A DNA stretch of 64,000 nt, from contig NZ_JMLS01000013.1 of NCBI RefSeq assembly GCF_000686845.1, positions 62,001-126,000 of the forward strand. The letters run 5' to 3'. The position numbers and the translations under genes were made by a program. The DNA is from Paenibacillus sp. UNC451MF. Lineage in GTDB: Bacteria; Bacillota; Bacilli; Paenibacillales; NBRC-103111. Below are positions 34,568 through 42,578 of this stretch, one piece after another (the first letter of the stretch is position 1; every line of letters begins with the position of its first letter). The notes beneath the pieces were generated by a model. It did not search any database. It was given only the letters and a program-made list of their open reading frames with translations, and was not told the DNA's origin.

Positions 34568-35617
34568 ATGGAACTATGGAAAGCGATGGAGCGGGATCAT
34601 GCGGAGCAGCTTGTTTTGTGCCAGGATCAATTTAGCGGATTGAAGGCGGTAATAGCGATTCACAGCACCAGGCTAGGACCTGCGCTAGGAGGCTGCCGAA
34701 TGTGGGACTACGGTTCAGAGGAGGAGGCTATCCGAGATGCCCTTCGATTGGCTAGGGGAATGAGCTATAAATGCGCCGCGGCAGGTCTTGCCTACGGAGG
34801 TGGTAAGGCGGTCATAATGGGCCGGCCTGATAGCACTCAACGAGAAGCTATATTCCGATCACTGGGGCGCTTTATTCATACACTGCAGGGCAGGTATATT
34901 ACCGGCATCGATTTGGGAACTACGGTCAATGATATGGATGCGGTTCGACAAGAAACCGGTTATGTGACCGATACGACGGGCTCGCTGTGCGCCACGGGAG
35001 ATTTTACGGCACAGATGACGGCCTATGGGGTGTTCTTAGGTATAGTCGAGTCCCTAAAGCAAGTCTACGGTTCACCTATTATGAAGAATCTGACGGTTGC
35101 TGTGCAGGGCTTGGGGAAGGTAGGCACTTTTCTATGCCGCTATCTACATGATGCGGCAGCACGGTTGATCGTTACCGACGTGGACGACCAACGTGTCCGA
35201 AGCGCGGTTCAACAATTTGGAGCCACGGCGGTTCAGCCCGATCTTATTTATGCATGCTCATGCGATATCTTTGCGCCTTGCGCTCTAGGAGGAATACTGA
35301 ATGATACTACTATTGGGCAGCTCCAATGTAGCATCGTGGCCGGGGCGGCTAACAACCAGCTGGCTGAAGAGAAGCATGGGCTCATGTTGTACGATGCAGG
35401 CATACTCTACGCTCCCGATTATGTTATCAATGCCGGGGGAATCATCGTAACGGCTGCCGAGTTAAGCGATTGCGATAGGGCTGAGGCCAAACGCCAGGTG
35501 GAATGCATAGCAGCCACGGTTTCCACGGTATACCAAGCCTCCAAGCTAGAAGGCATTGCTGCATCTACTGCAGCCGATCGGCTGGCGGAAAAACAGCTGT
35601 CTCGACCTCAACCTTAA
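34568..35617 (+). CDS. Leucine/valine/phenylalanine dehydrogenase
   Basis: 349 residues, Glu/Leu/Phe/Val dehydrogenase family. STRLGPALGGCRMWDY is the substrate-domain motif. The catalytic Lys lies in GLAYGGGKAVI, and a second Lys in RGMSYKCAAAGL. The Rossmann motif GLGKVG starts the NAD domain. It deaminates branched-chain amino acids to 2-oxo acids. In spore formers this gives precursors for branched fatty acids and can respond to nitrogen status. ATG has GAAGGGG 8 nt upstream. It is monocistronic. The isoform cannot be fixed from sequence alone. Confidence 0.9.
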   Translation: MELWKAMERDHAEQLVLCQDQFSGLKAVIAIHSTRLGPALGGCRMWDYGSEEEAIRDALRLARGMSYKCAAAGLAYGGGKAVIMGRPDSTQREAIFRSLGRFIHTLQGRYITGIDLGTTVNDMDAVRQETGYVTDTTGSLCATGDFTAQMTAYGVFLGIVESLKQVYGSPIMKNLTVAVQGLGKVGTFLCRYLHDAAARLIVTDVDDQRVRSAVQQFGATAVQPDLIYACSCDIFAPCALGGILNDTTIGQLQCSIVAGAANNQLAEEKHGLMLYDAGILYAPDYVINAGGIIVTAAELSDCDRAEAKRQVECIAATVSTVYQASKLEGIAASTAADRLAEKQLSRPQP

Positions 35618-36043
35618 TGCTTTACAGGTCAGTGCCGTTCTCTTGGTTCGTCTGATGAAGACGCAGCCAAAGACGGCGTTTTTATTTCAATTAGGAAGGA
35701 AACGGCAGGCTTGGTTTAAAAAGCGCTGATTCCATGCCATAAAGGCCGCGAGAGTCCTTAAAATCGCTGAATTTGTTCTCAGAATGTTCACATTTGTCGA
35801 AAATTGCTTTTTTCTATTTTGCGAACTAGGAGTATAATAGGAACTACATAGGATTCCGTTCGCACCTGTTCTATCGCAAGGATAAAAAATTAATGATGGA
35901 CTTCGCTCTTACTTGTGAAAAAAGTTACATTTAGAATGAAATCCAATTTTTCATAAATCTCCTTGAGACGGAAAAGCTATAGAAATGAACAGGGATGCAG
36001 ACACTGACGGTTTTCTATCTCAAAGCAAAGGAGGACGTTACTT
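35618..36043 (+). promoter_or_regulatory. 426-nt regulatory gap upstream of yjlC-ndh
   Basis: The gap contains a weak hairpin with T-run (about 35660-35690) that may end the leucine dehydrogenase transcript. A strong -10 (TATAAT, 35833-35838) lies about 200 nt before yjlC. TTGTGAA-N5-TTACAT (35913-35930) has the left half of the Rex box TTGTGAA but a poor right half. In B. subtilis the yjlC-ndh operon is repressed by Rex, so a site is expected. This match is weak. The long 5' leader is otherwise unexplained. Confidence 0.4.
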
Positions 36044-36466
36044 ATGTCAGAAGCAACACAAACGATTTCGCGCGAATCTGCGGATGTTCTTGACCAATTG
36101 ATGAAGCCTGAGGTGCAGCAATCTCTTACTGTCCTGGTTGAAAACCTGCCCAAATTGGCAGAGTTGGTTACCATCCTGACAAAAACCTACGATGTGGTAC
36201 AAAACGTAGTGACGGACCAAGTACTGATCGAGGATATCAAGGGCGGTATGGAAGAATTCGTAAAACCGATTCAAGAGGGTGCAAAAGGTATTGCATCGGC
36301 TGCAATTGAAGCTAACGACCGTGTAGCAACAGCACAAACATCTTCGATCGGTCTGTTCGGCATGCTTAGAATGCTGAAAGATCCACAAGTGCAAAAAATG
36401 CTTCAACTTTCTCAAGCTTTCCTTGATGTTATGGCTGAGCGCCGTGAACAGAAGGAACAGCATTAA
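36044..36466 (+). CDS. yjlC: DUF1641 protein (YjlC-like)
   Basis: 140 residues, mostly helical. LDQLMKPEVQQSLTVLVENLPKLAELVTIL and the Gly-rich SSIGLFGMLRMLKDPQVQKML part are the DUF1641 core. In B. subtilis yjlC precedes ndh (yjlD) in one operon, as here with a 33-nt gap. No membrane helix is predicted, and it may dock the dehydrogenase to the membrane or regulate it, though its action is unknown. ATG has AAAGGAGGA upstream, a strong signal. Codon use in this gene and the next is strongly biased, suggesting high expression. Confidence 0.9.
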   Translation: MSEATQTISRESADVLDQLMKPEVQQSLTVLVENLPKLAELVTILTKTYDVVQNVVTDQVLIEDIKGGMEEFVKPIQEGAKGIASAAIEANDRVATAQTSSIGLFGMLRMLKDPQVQKMLQLSQAFLDVMAERREQKEQH

Positions 36467-36499
36467 TCCATTGGATCGATCATAGAACGGAGGATAAGT

Positions 36500-37678
36500 A
36501 TGTCGAAGCAAATATTAATTTTAGGCGGCGGTTACGGCGGTTTGTTGACTGCATTGACAGCTCGCAAATATATGACAGCAGAAGAAGCAACCATTACGGT
36601 TGTTAATCGTTTTCCAACTCACCAAATCATTACCGAGCTTCACAGATTAGCTGCAGGTAATTTGTCCGAGCAAGCTGTAGCACTTCCTTTGGAAAAGCTG
36701 CTTCGCGGTAAAGATGTGAATCTGCGCATTGATACTGTAGAAAAAATCAGCCCAGACGAGAAAAAGGTTCTTTTGGCAAGCGGCAAAACTTATGAGTATG
36801 ATGTTCTTGTCATTGCTTTGGGTAGTGAAACGGCATTCTTCGGAATTCCAGGTCTGCAAGAAAACAGCTTCATCCTGAAATCGGCAGCTGACGCTAACCG
36901 TTTGCGTGCACACGTTGAAGAGCGCATCGATGCTTATGTCAAAACAAAAGACAAAGCAGACGCAACTTTCGTTATCGGTGGCGGCGGTCTTACAGGCGTT
37001 GAGCTCGTTGGCGAATTTGCGGATATGCTTCCAGGCTTGTGCCGTAAAAAAGGTATCGACTACAGCGAGATTTCCTTGTACTGCGTAGAAGCAGGTCCTT
37101 CCATTCTGGCAGGCTTTGCACCTGAATTGGTTGAACGTGCGCAAACGAGCTTGGAAAAACGCGGCGTTCAGTTCTTGACTGGCGTACCTATTACGGAAAT
37201 GACTTCAACTACCGTTTCGTTGAAAGACGGACGTGCTATCGATACGAACACATTGGTATGGACAGGCGGCGTTCAAGGTAACTCGGTTGTTGCTAACTGT
37301 GGAATCGAAGTTAACCGTGGTCGTGCTACAGTAACAGAAAATCTGCAATCGACTTCCCACCCAGATGTATTCTTGGCTGGTGACAGCGCGGTTGTTATGG
37401 GAAATGAAGGACGTCCTTATCCTCCTACAGCTCAATTAGCATGGCAAATGGGCGAAACGATTGGCTACAATATTTTCGCTTACTTCAACAACGGACCTCA
37501 ACAACAGTTCAGCCCTGTATTCTCCGGTACGCTTGCGAGCCTTGGCCGCAAAGATGGTATCGGTACGATCGGTGCGAACCAAACACGCTTGAAAGGCTTG
37601 CCTGCTACATTGATGAAAGAAGCAAGTAACATGCGTTACTTGACTCATATCAACGGTCTTTTCACGCTTGCATACTAA
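36500..37678 (+). CDS. ndh: Type II NADH dehydrogenase
   Basis: 392 residues, two-dinucleotide-binding-domain flavoprotein. The FAD site is ILILGGGYGGLLTAL near the N-terminus and the NADH site is VIGGGGLTGVELVGE near residue 155. DVFLAGDSAVV contacts FAD, and PPTAQLAWQMGE is the quinone-site signature of NDH-2. It passes electrons from NADH to menaquinone without pumping protons and attaches to the membrane by C-terminal helices. It is co-transcribed with yjlC, as in B. subtilis. A strong terminator follows. Confidence 0.93.
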   Translation: MSKQILILGGGYGGLLTALTARKYMTAEEATITVVNRFPTHQIITELHRLAAGNLSEQAVALPLEKLLRGKDVNLRIDTVEKISPDEKKVLLASGKTYEYDVLVIALGSETAFFGIPGLQENSFILKSAADANRLRAHVEERIDAYVKTKDKADATFVIGGGGLTGVELVGEFADMLPGLCRKKGIDYSEISLYCVEAGPSILAGFAPELVERAQTSLEKRGVQFLTGVPITEMTSTTVSLKDGRAIDTNTLVWTGGVQGNSVVANCGIEVNRGRATVTENLQSTSHPDVFLAGDSAVVMGNEGRPYPPTAQLAWQMGETIGYNIFAYFNNGPQQQFSPVFSGTLASLGRKDGIGTIGANQTRLKGLPATLMKEASNMRYLTHINGLFTLAY

Positions 37679-37687
37679 TTTATAATC

Positions 37688-37731
37688 AAAAAAGCCTTGC
37701 TTCGGGGTCGGTCCCGCAGCAAGGCTTTTTT
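37688..37731. terminator. Strong terminator after ndh
   Basis: AAAAAAGCCTTGCT (37688-37701) pairs with AGCAAGGCTTTTTT (37718-37731). The A/T ends allow use in both directions, serving also the small gene on the minus strand. Confidence 0.88.
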
Positions 37732-37747
37732 GCAATTATGCATTATA

Positions 37748-37921
37748 TTACCGGAACATCGGGAATATATAGCGCACAATGAAGTATAAAAATCCGAAGA
37801 AAATAACGATGTAGGCAGCATATTTAATGAAGGTTGACGCGACAAGCCCTTTATCATACTTTTGTTCAACCTTTTGTTCGATGTTCTTCTTTTCGATATC
37901 TACGCTTTTTAAATGTTCCAT
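37748..37921 (-). CDS. Small single-helix membrane protein, probable stress gene
   Basis: 57 residues. A charged N-terminal half (HLKSVDIEKKNIEQKVEQKYDKG) is followed by one helix (TFIKYAAYIVIFFGFLYFIVRYI). ATG 37921 has AAAGGAG 8 nt upstream, and the longer frame to 38005 lacks one. I do not recognise the family. A sigma-B-like promoter (GATTCA-N14-GGGTAA) lies upstream on its strand, back to back with that of the DUF948 gene, so it is likely a general stress protein. Confidence 0.75.
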   Translation of the reverse strand: MEHLKSVDIEKKNIEQKVEQKYDKGLVASTFIKYAAYIVIFFGFLYFIVRYIFPMFR

Positions 37922-37977
37922 AACGCATCGCTCCTTTGCATTCGCATTTGAATTTGGTGAAGCGTTTGTGAAAAGTA

Positions 37978-38003
37978 TTACCCTGCGTACCTTTGGGTGA
38001 ATC
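37978..38003 (-). promoter_or_regulatory. Probable sigma-B promoter of small membrane protein gene
   Basis: On the minus strand GATTCA (38003-37998), 14 nt, GGGTAA (37983-37978). One -35 mismatch to the GTTTCA form seen at the other sites. It ends 57 nt before the start codon. Confidence 0.6.
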
Positions 38004-38005
38004 AA

Positions 38006-38031
38006 GTTTCACATTGGCTGGCTGGGGGTAA
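38006..38031 (+). promoter_or_regulatory. Sigma-B promoter of DUF948 gene
   Basis: GTTTCA (38006-38011), 14 nt, GGGTAA (38026-38031). It fits the sigma-B consensus GTTTNN-N12-15-GGGWAW and stands 57 nt before the ATG. Confidence 0.75.
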
Positions 38032-38087
38032 TAGCCGAATAAGGGTAGAACAGGAAGCCGCAAAGGAAGCTTATAGGAGGGGATCCC

Positions 38088-38531
38088 ATGATCATTCAAA
38101 TTAGTGTAGCCGTTATCGCCATCGCGTTCGTTGTACTAGTTGTATTTCTAATTAAAACGCTGAGTTCCGTGACCGACTTGTTAGGTCAGACGAATACGAC
38201 CATTCGCGAGCTCCAAAGTGAAATGAAGACAGTGACTATGGAGGCGTCCGAAGTGCTCCAGCACACAAGTGAGGTTACCATGGATGTATTGCAAAAGCTG
38301 CAATCCTTAGAGCCGACATTTGATTCTGTTAAGCAGGTCGGTGAAGCGGTAGAGGAGATAACGTCGTCGGTGAAGCAGGCATCTACCACGGTAGCACGCA
38401 CAATTAAAGACAAGGTGACAGAGGAAGCTTGTCAGCCGATGTCGGACAAAATAGCGAAAGCGTTGCAGCTGGCTCCGCTGGTGGTTAACGCCTGGCAGCA
38501 AATTAAACGGCATCAATCGCTAGCGAAGTAG
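38088..38531 (+). CDS. DUF948 stress protein
   Basis: 147 residues. An N-terminal membrane helix (about 3-24) is followed by a long heptad-rich coiled coil (LLGQTNTTIRELQSEMKTVTMEASEVL), as in DUF948 proteins such as YtxG of the B. subtilis sigma-B/H-controlled ytxGHJ operon. ATG has TAGGAGGGGATCCC upstream. A consensus-like sigma-B promoter precedes it. The YtxH-like partner lies 4 kb away (42102-42548) rather than adjacent. It is probably a structural or envelope stress protein. Confidence 0.87.
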   Translation: MIIQISVAVIAIAFVVLVVFLIKTLSSVTDLLGQTNTTIRELQSEMKTVTMEASEVLQHTSEVTMDVLQKLQSLEPTFDSVKQVGEAVEEITSSVKQASTTVARTIKDKVTEEACQPMSDKIAKALQLAPLVVNAWQQIKRHQSLAK

Positions 38532-38608
38532 GAACCTTGGTTCCAAGGCCGACTGCATCAAGAGTCTGGAGTAGATAAGGAGAAATGAGCTAAATTATTC
38601 TGCAACCT

Positions 38609-38634
38609 GTTTCATTGGCTCCCGATCCGGGTAA
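38609..38634 (+). promoter_or_regulatory. Sigma-B promoter of rsbV-rsbW-sigB
   Basis: GTTTCA (38609-38614), 14 nt, GGGTAA (38629-38634), about 50 nt before rsbV. It implies positive autoregulation, as known for the B. subtilis sigB operon. Confidence 0.8.
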
Positions 38635-38685
38635 TGATAAGATAATTGATAATATGTATGGATGTCAGAGAGGAGCCAGTTAAGA

Positions 38686-39021
38686 ATGAATCGTAAGCAC
38701 ACGTTCCAAATTGAAAAGAAAGTCACTCCAGATAGCAATTTGTTTTATTTAACAGGAGAGCTCGACTTGTCCAAAGCGGCTGAATTTCGTGCGGCAGTCG
38801 ATTCTTATGTGGCGGACACGGACCGTTTGATGGTATTGAATCTAAGTAACTTAGGGTACATTGACAGTACGGGTATCGGGGTTATTTTATCGCTTCTTAA
38901 AGCAAGGCACGTTTTAAAAGCTCCGATCGTTGTGGAGGAAATACCTCCTAAAATTAAGAGATTATTCGATATGACCGGGCTAACCCCTTTTATCCAAGAA
39001 ACCAAGAATAACGCTATATAA
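38686..39021 (+). CDS. rsbV: Anti-anti-sigma factor RsbV
   Basis: 111 residues, STAS domain. The phosphorylatable Ser is in the motif LGYIDSTGIGVIL, where RsbW phosphorylates it and a PP2C phosphatase reverses this. Unphosphorylated RsbV binds RsbW and releases sigma-B. ATG 38686 gives the usual family length. An in-frame ATG at 38662 lies nearer the promoter and overlaps the purine-rich GAGAGGAG, so it is less likely. It is first in rsbV-rsbW-sigB, without upstream rsbRST, which resembles the B. cereus layout. Confidence 0.93.
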   Translation: MNRKHTFQIEKKVTPDSNLFYLTGELDLSKAAEFRAAVDSYVADTDRLMVLNLSNLGYIDSTGIGVILSLLKARHVLKAPIVVEEIPPKIKRLFDMTGLTPFIQETKNNAI

Positions 39022-39041
39022 GAAGGGAAAGAAGAGCAGAT

Positions 39042-39491
39042 ATGAACTGGGAGAATCGTACGGTTAGTATGTCGTTACCTGCCGAAGCGGAGTTTATAGA
39101 CCTGGTACGTTTGACTTTGTATGGGATATGCACCAAGCTTGGTTTCTCTTACGAAGAAATCGAGGATATGAAAGTGGCTGTAGCCGAAGCATGCAACAAT
39201 GTTGTTGTCCATGCGTATGAGCCGGGCAGTTCAGGGACTATGGATATCCAATTCGAAATGCTTGAGAGCGGGATACGTATATCGGTTAAGGACCAAGGGA
39301 ACAGCTTTGATTTCGAAGAGAAAGCTCAGCAGGCCACTTCGCTTCATCATAAATCGTTAGAAGAAGCCAACATTGGCGGTTTGGGTATTTATTTGATGCA
39401 GGCGCTGATGGATGAAGTGGAAGTGATGAGTGGGAGGGGGACCGAGGTCATATTGACCAAACGTCTGAGTAAAAGCGAGGAAATGGTATGA
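39042..39491 (+). CDS. rsbW: Anti-sigma-B factor, serine kinase RsbW
   Basis: 149 residues, GHKL ATPase. The N-box is DMKVAVAEACNNVVVHAY and the G1/G2 boxes are SVKDQGNSFD and IGGLGIYLMQALMDEV. It holds sigma-B inactive and phosphorylates RsbV when ATP is ample. It starts 20 nt after rsbV and overlaps sigB by 4 nt, so stoichiometry with its target is translationally coupled. Confidence 0.94.
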   Translation: MNWENRTVSMSLPAEAEFIDLVRLTLYGICTKLGFSYEEIEDMKVAVAEACNNVVVHAYEPGSSGTMDIQFEMLESGIRISVKDQGNSFDFEEKAQQATSLHHKSLEEANIGGLGIYLMQALMDEVEVMSGRGTEVILTKRLSKSEEMV

Positions 39492-40264
39492 AACTAAATT
39501 CAGAGAGACCGGCATTTAACGTCCACGATCTGATTGCACAATATCAGCAAACGGGTTGCAATGAGGTAGCCACCTCTTTGCTGATTCAGTTTGAACCGAT
39601 GGTCAAGATGGCTGCTGGCAAAATGTCGCGCAATCGTCCGGACCTCTATGAAGATTTATACCAAGTGGGACAAATGTCGATGCTCCGTCTGTTTAAGCAG
39701 TTTGATACGGAGCAAGGAGTCCAATTCGAAGCTTATATGATGAAGAGCATTATAGGACATATGAAAAATTACTTACGCGATAAGTCATGGTACATTCAGG
39801 TTCCTAGACGCGTGAAGGAAAAAAGCGGCCGACTTCAAGCAGCTATCGATATGCTGACGGTTCAGTTGGAGCGGTCGCCTAATGTAGAGGAAATTGCCCA
39901 AGAGGTAGAGCTTTCCGTAGAGGAGACCATAGAAATATTGGCCGGTCGCGAGTATTACCATTATGTTTCTTTGGACACGCCTCTCTCTACGGAAGACAGT
40001 GGGGCGACCATTGGCGATTTACTAAGCGAGGATAAAGATGACTTTCAGCAGATCGAGCGCAAGCTGGATTTGGAGGATGCGATGGCGCGGCTGAAAACGC
40101 AGGAGCAGCAGGTGCTCCATTTGGCTTATGTCGAAGGCCAGTCTCAACGAACGATAGCCGAGCAGTTGAACGTTTCGCAAATGAGTGTATCAAGAATCCA
40201 GAAGCGGGCGATTGATAAGCTGAAGCAGTTCTTCACAGAATCCCGTGAAATATCGGATGCCTGA
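39488..40264 (+). CDS. sigB: RNA polymerase general-stress sigma factor SigB
   Basis: 258 residues, SigB/SigF group. Region 2 (YEDLYQVGQMSMLRLFKQFD, then GHMKNYLRDKSWYIQVPRR) binds core and the -10. Region 3 (ERSPNVEEIAQEVELSVEETIEIL) and the region 4 helix-turn-helix (SQRTIAEQLNVSQMSVSRIQKRAIDKL) follow. ATG overlaps rsbW (ATGA). Promoters of matching type (GTTTCA-N14-GGGTA) cluster around this operon. A perfect hairpin lies 12 nt downstream. Confidence 0.94.
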   Translation: MKLNSERPAFNVHDLIAQYQQTGCNEVATSLLIQFEPMVKMAAGKMSRNRPDLYEDLYQVGQMSMLRLFKQFDTEQGVQFEAYMMKSIIGHMKNYLRDKSWYIQVPRRVKEKSGRLQAAIDMLTVQLERSPNVEEIAQEVELSVEETIEILAGREYYHYVSLDTPLSTEDSGATIGDLLSEDKDDFQQIERKLDLEDAMARLKTQEQQVLHLAYVEGQSQRTIAEQLNVSQMSVSRIQKRAIDKLKQFFTESREISDA

Positions 40265-40275
40265 AAGAATGGATT

Positions 40276-40535
40276 GGACACGCCCTTATGGGCGTGTCCG
40301 ATTGACGAGAAACTCATAAAACTTGAAATATTGCTAGTATACTCCGGTGGAGTATGCCCCTTCAGCCGCTGTTGTTCTTGGGAAATTTTCAATCTATTCG
40401 CTTCACAGCGGGGATTTCCCAAGAACAAAGGCGGACGCTTTCGCTCCTCCGAGGCATACTCCACCTCCCATATAGCAAATTTCTCGAAGAAACAAGTTTC
40501 TCGACGCTCTTACACGCCCTTATGGGCGTGTTTTT
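40276..40535. repeat. 260-bp nested inverted-repeat element with hairpin ends
   Basis: Each end is a palindromic hairpin sharing ACACGCCC-TTAT-GGGCGTGT (left 40276-40299, with an extra GG/CC pair; right 40512-40531, followed by TTTTT). Inside, paired arms nest in order: CGAGAAACT (40306) with AGTTTCTCG (40495); GGTGGAGTATGCC (40346-40358) with GGCATACTCCACC (40453-40465); TTGTTCTTGGGAAAT (40372-40386) with ATTTCCCAAGAACAA (40414-40428). The loop is 27 nt. It has no gene. It could be a MITE-like or double-hairpin mobile element, a structured RNA, or two stacked terminators. The right end would work as a terminator reading rightward. Confidence 0.75.
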
Positions 40536-40573
40536 ACGTTAGCATGGGATTCCGTTCAGAAGGAAGTGAGAAG

Positions 40574-41536
40574 ATGGCGATTCGACAAATCCATATGCCA
40601 GAAGGATGGACATGGCACGTAGGAAACGATTGGGTTTCCAAGCAAAATGAAGAGATAAACACAGGGCTTCCGCATTCCAGGCACGGTTCGGCATGGAAAA
40701 ACCATTTTGGGGACATCTGCATTCAAACTCCGCGTATGTTTGAGCGAGACAACGGTTTGAAAGCCATATATGGATCGTTGCTGTACGGAAGCCTCATGAA
40801 TCAGCGGGAAGATGGGGATCGACACTTATTGTATTGTGTGGATGAGCAAGATTTGTTCACCTCTGAGCTGTATTACTCCAGCATGAGCGATCTGGACGAG
40901 GATGAGCTCGTTCAACGTATGCAGGGGTGCCGTACGGCGGCAGAAGGCTTCTTTGTTCTGCTTGGCGAAATGGCCTTAGTGTGCTTGCACGGGCTCGATG
41001 TGTTGACTGCAGATCTAACCAAGCTGGAACGAAGCATGCGCAAATTTAATAACTCAGTGCTGCTGGATCACCTCATAGAACGGCAGTATGATCTGCTGTA
41101 TTGGCGACACCGGATCGTTCCTCTTGAGGAGCTGTTAGTTGCAGTGAAGGAAGCCTACACGTCGGATCAGCTGGATCACAATGAAGCCTATCGATTGACA
41201 TCGCTTCGGGTGGAGCGGCTTATGCTCCGAATGGAACGGTTTCATGATGAAGTGCGCACACTTCTCGCTATGGATGAAAATATAGCCTCCTACAGGGGGA
41301 ATGAGATTATGAAAACACTGACGGTTTTCACGGTTGTCTGCACCCCGGCTACCCTATTTGCCGGCTTATGGGGCATGAACTTTAAAGCGATGCCCGAGCT
41401 TGAGTATGAGTGGGGATACCCCATGTCGATTGCGATTATTGTATTTCTCACAATTCTCGTATATGCATGGCTTAAGTGGAAGGGCTGGACAGGCGATTTA
41501 ATCCGCGGCAAAAGGAAGGATTCCAACATATTCTAG
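40574..41536 (+). CDS. CorA-family divalent cation transporter
   Basis: 320 residues. A long cytoplasmic N-terminal domain with charged helices is followed by two C-terminal membrane helices, the first ending in the pore signature GMN (GLWGMNF). An acidic MPELEYEWGYP loop comes next. This is the standard CorA layout for magnesium or cobalt uptake; B. subtilis YfjQ is similar. ATG 40574 has AGAAGGAAGTGAG upstream. A longer in-frame reading back to 40274 passes through the inverted-repeat element and is rejected. It may be induced together with sigB by read-through, though the hairpins make that doubtful. Confidence 0.88.
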   Translation: MAIRQIHMPEGWTWHVGNDWVSKQNEEINTGLPHSRHGSAWKNHFGDICIQTPRMFERDNGLKAIYGSLLYGSLMNQREDGDRHLLYCVDEQDLFTSELYYSSMSDLDEDELVQRMQGCRTAAEGFFVLLGEMALVCLHGLDVLTADLTKLERSMRKFNNSVLLDHLIERQYDLLYWRHRIVPLEELLVAVKEAYTSDQLDHNEAYRLTSLRVERLMLRMERFHDEVRTLLAMDENIASYRGNEIMKTLTVFTVVCTPATLFAGLWGMNFKAMPELEYEWGYPMSIAIIVFLTILVYAWLKWKGWTGDLIRGKRKDSNIF

Positions 41537-41550
41537 TTGATTTCGCGTTC

Positions 41551-41576
41551 GTTTCAAGCCGCTGTGTATAGGGTAA
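41551..41576 (+). promoter_or_regulatory. Sigma-B promoter of hypothetical gene
   Basis: GTTTCA (41551-41556), 14 nt, GGGTAA (41571-41576), 47 nt before the ATG at 41624. Identical hexamers and spacing to the rsbV promoter. Confidence 0.75.
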
Positions 41577-41623
41577 TGATGATTAGTAACACATTAACTT
41601 ATGACAAAAAGGCGGTGGTTGCC

Positions 41624-41941
41624 ATGACAGTCAAACACAGTATCCCTTGCGGGGGAAATGAGGTTACCGTACGTCAGTTGGACATGGATAAGTATCAGGT
41701 TACCATTCAATCGCAGGTTAATCCACTAGGCACAGGCAATGTGTTGGAAACGTTCTCTGGCTTGGATGAAGCGATTCAAGCTGCGGATCTGTTCTGTAAG
41801 CTGCACGCCGCGGCCAAGGAGATGGGCTATCATCTGGAAGATGGGCATTTTGTTAAACCGGATCGGCCCAAACTGCATGTAGGGATGCTCCTTCAAGAAC
41901 AAACGATGCCGGATGAACTGATCGTGCTGCTCGAAAAATAA
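41624..41941 (+). CDS. Hypothetical stress protein
   Basis: 105 residues, soluble, no motif that I recognise. The pattern is a short beta strand set (NEVTVRQLDMDKYQVTIQSQ), a helix (LDEAIQAADLFCKLHAAAKEMGY) and an extended tail (HFVKPDRPKLHVGML). ATG 41624 with AAGGCGGTGG upstream is chosen. The longer frame from 41537 would read through the promoter and is rejected. It has a dedicated sigma-B promoter and a strong terminator, so it is an independent general-stress gene. Confidence 0.75.
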   Translation: MTVKHSIPCGGNEVTVRQLDMDKYQVTIQSQVNPLGTGNVLETFSGLDEAIQAADLFCKLHAAAKEMGYHLEDGHFVKPDRPKLHVGMLLQEQTMPDELIVLLEK

Positions 41942-41968
41942 CGAAATCACATACATGATAGCTTGGAC

Positions 41969-42025
41969 AAGAACCAAAAAAAGCGGCTGACATGAGTTAG
42001 CCGCTTTTTTTGGTTCTTTTTTTGC
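41969..42025. terminator. Strong terminator, 20-bp perfect stem
   Basis: AAGAACCAAAAAAAGCGGCT (41969-41988) pairs exactly with the complementary arm at 41999-42018, with T-rich sequence continuing to 42023. Works in either direction between convergent genes. Confidence 0.9.
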
Positions 42026-42044
42026 TGTCCAAGTCCGGGGATTA

Positions 42045-42083
42045 CGAAAAACAACGATGCCTAGGAGTAGCCTAAGCATCGTT
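42045..42083 (-). terminator. Terminator of ytxH-like operon
   Basis: On the minus strand ACGATGCTTAGG pairs with CCTAGGCATCGT around a 5-nt loop, followed by TGTTTTT. Confidence 0.7.
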
Positions 42084-42101
42084 TCATATTAGAGGGTAAG
42101 T

Positions 42102-42548
42102 CTAGTGAGAATAAGGCTTCACCTTATCCAGTGCATCATGTGTCGCGTCTTCCGCTTTGTCCGTAGCTTTATGTGCGGAGTCGCTTGCCTTATCAGCAAG
42201 ACGATGCGCTGTATCAGCAGTACTATCTGCGACCTTTCTCACCTTATCGGCAGCTTCATCGGTTGCCTTTTGCGCTGAATCTAATGCTTGGTTCGCCGCT
42301 TGCTTTGTTTTTTCCAGCAGCTCGGAGCCTTGTGCGCTTACGGTTTCTACCGTATCGGCTGTTTTGGTTTTGACCATGTCCATCCAGTCCTGGCTTTTGG
42401 CTTGCAGCGACTGAACCTTGCCCATCAAGTCCTCTCGAAGCTCGCGTCCTGTTTTGGGTGCCAACAGAAGAGCGATCAGCGCTCCGGCAGCACCTCCAAT
42501 AATGGTTCCCAATACTACGTCATTTCGTTTGCTTTCCGTTGCTGTCAT
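42102..42548 (-). CDS. YtxH-domain stress protein with LEA-like tail
   Basis: 148 residues. An N-terminal helix with Gly/Ala packing (VVLGTIIGGAAGALIALLLAPKTGRELREDL) is the YtxH signature. From about residue 70 the sequence is a run of imperfect 11-residue Ala/Lys/Asp repeats (such as DSAHKATDKAEDATHDALDK), resembling group 3 LEA proteins that protect membranes during drying. ATG 42548 has AGGAG 10 nt upstream; the longer frame starts inside that signal. It is second in an operon behind the GlsB-like gene and its sigma-B promoter. Confidence 0.88.
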   Translation of the reverse strand: MTATESKRNDVVLGTIIGGAAGALIALLLAPKTGRELREDLMGKVQSLQAKSQDWMDMVKTKTADTVETVSAQGSELLEKTKQAANQALDSAQKATDEAADKVRKVADSTADTAHRLADKASDSAHKATDKAEDATHDALDKVKPYSH

Positions 42549-42578
42549 CTCATCCACTCTCCTCAGCATTTATTTGGT

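Noticed and set aside
35913-35930. A firm Rex operator before yjlC-ndh
   Set aside because: Only the left half-site TTGTGAA is good. The expected TTCACAA half is TTACATT, so it is mentioned only as weak.
40274-40573. N-terminal extension of the CorA-like gene through the inverted-repeat element
   Set aside because: The extension translates hairpin DNA, and the ATG at 40574 has a good ribosome site and gives a normal CorA N-terminus.
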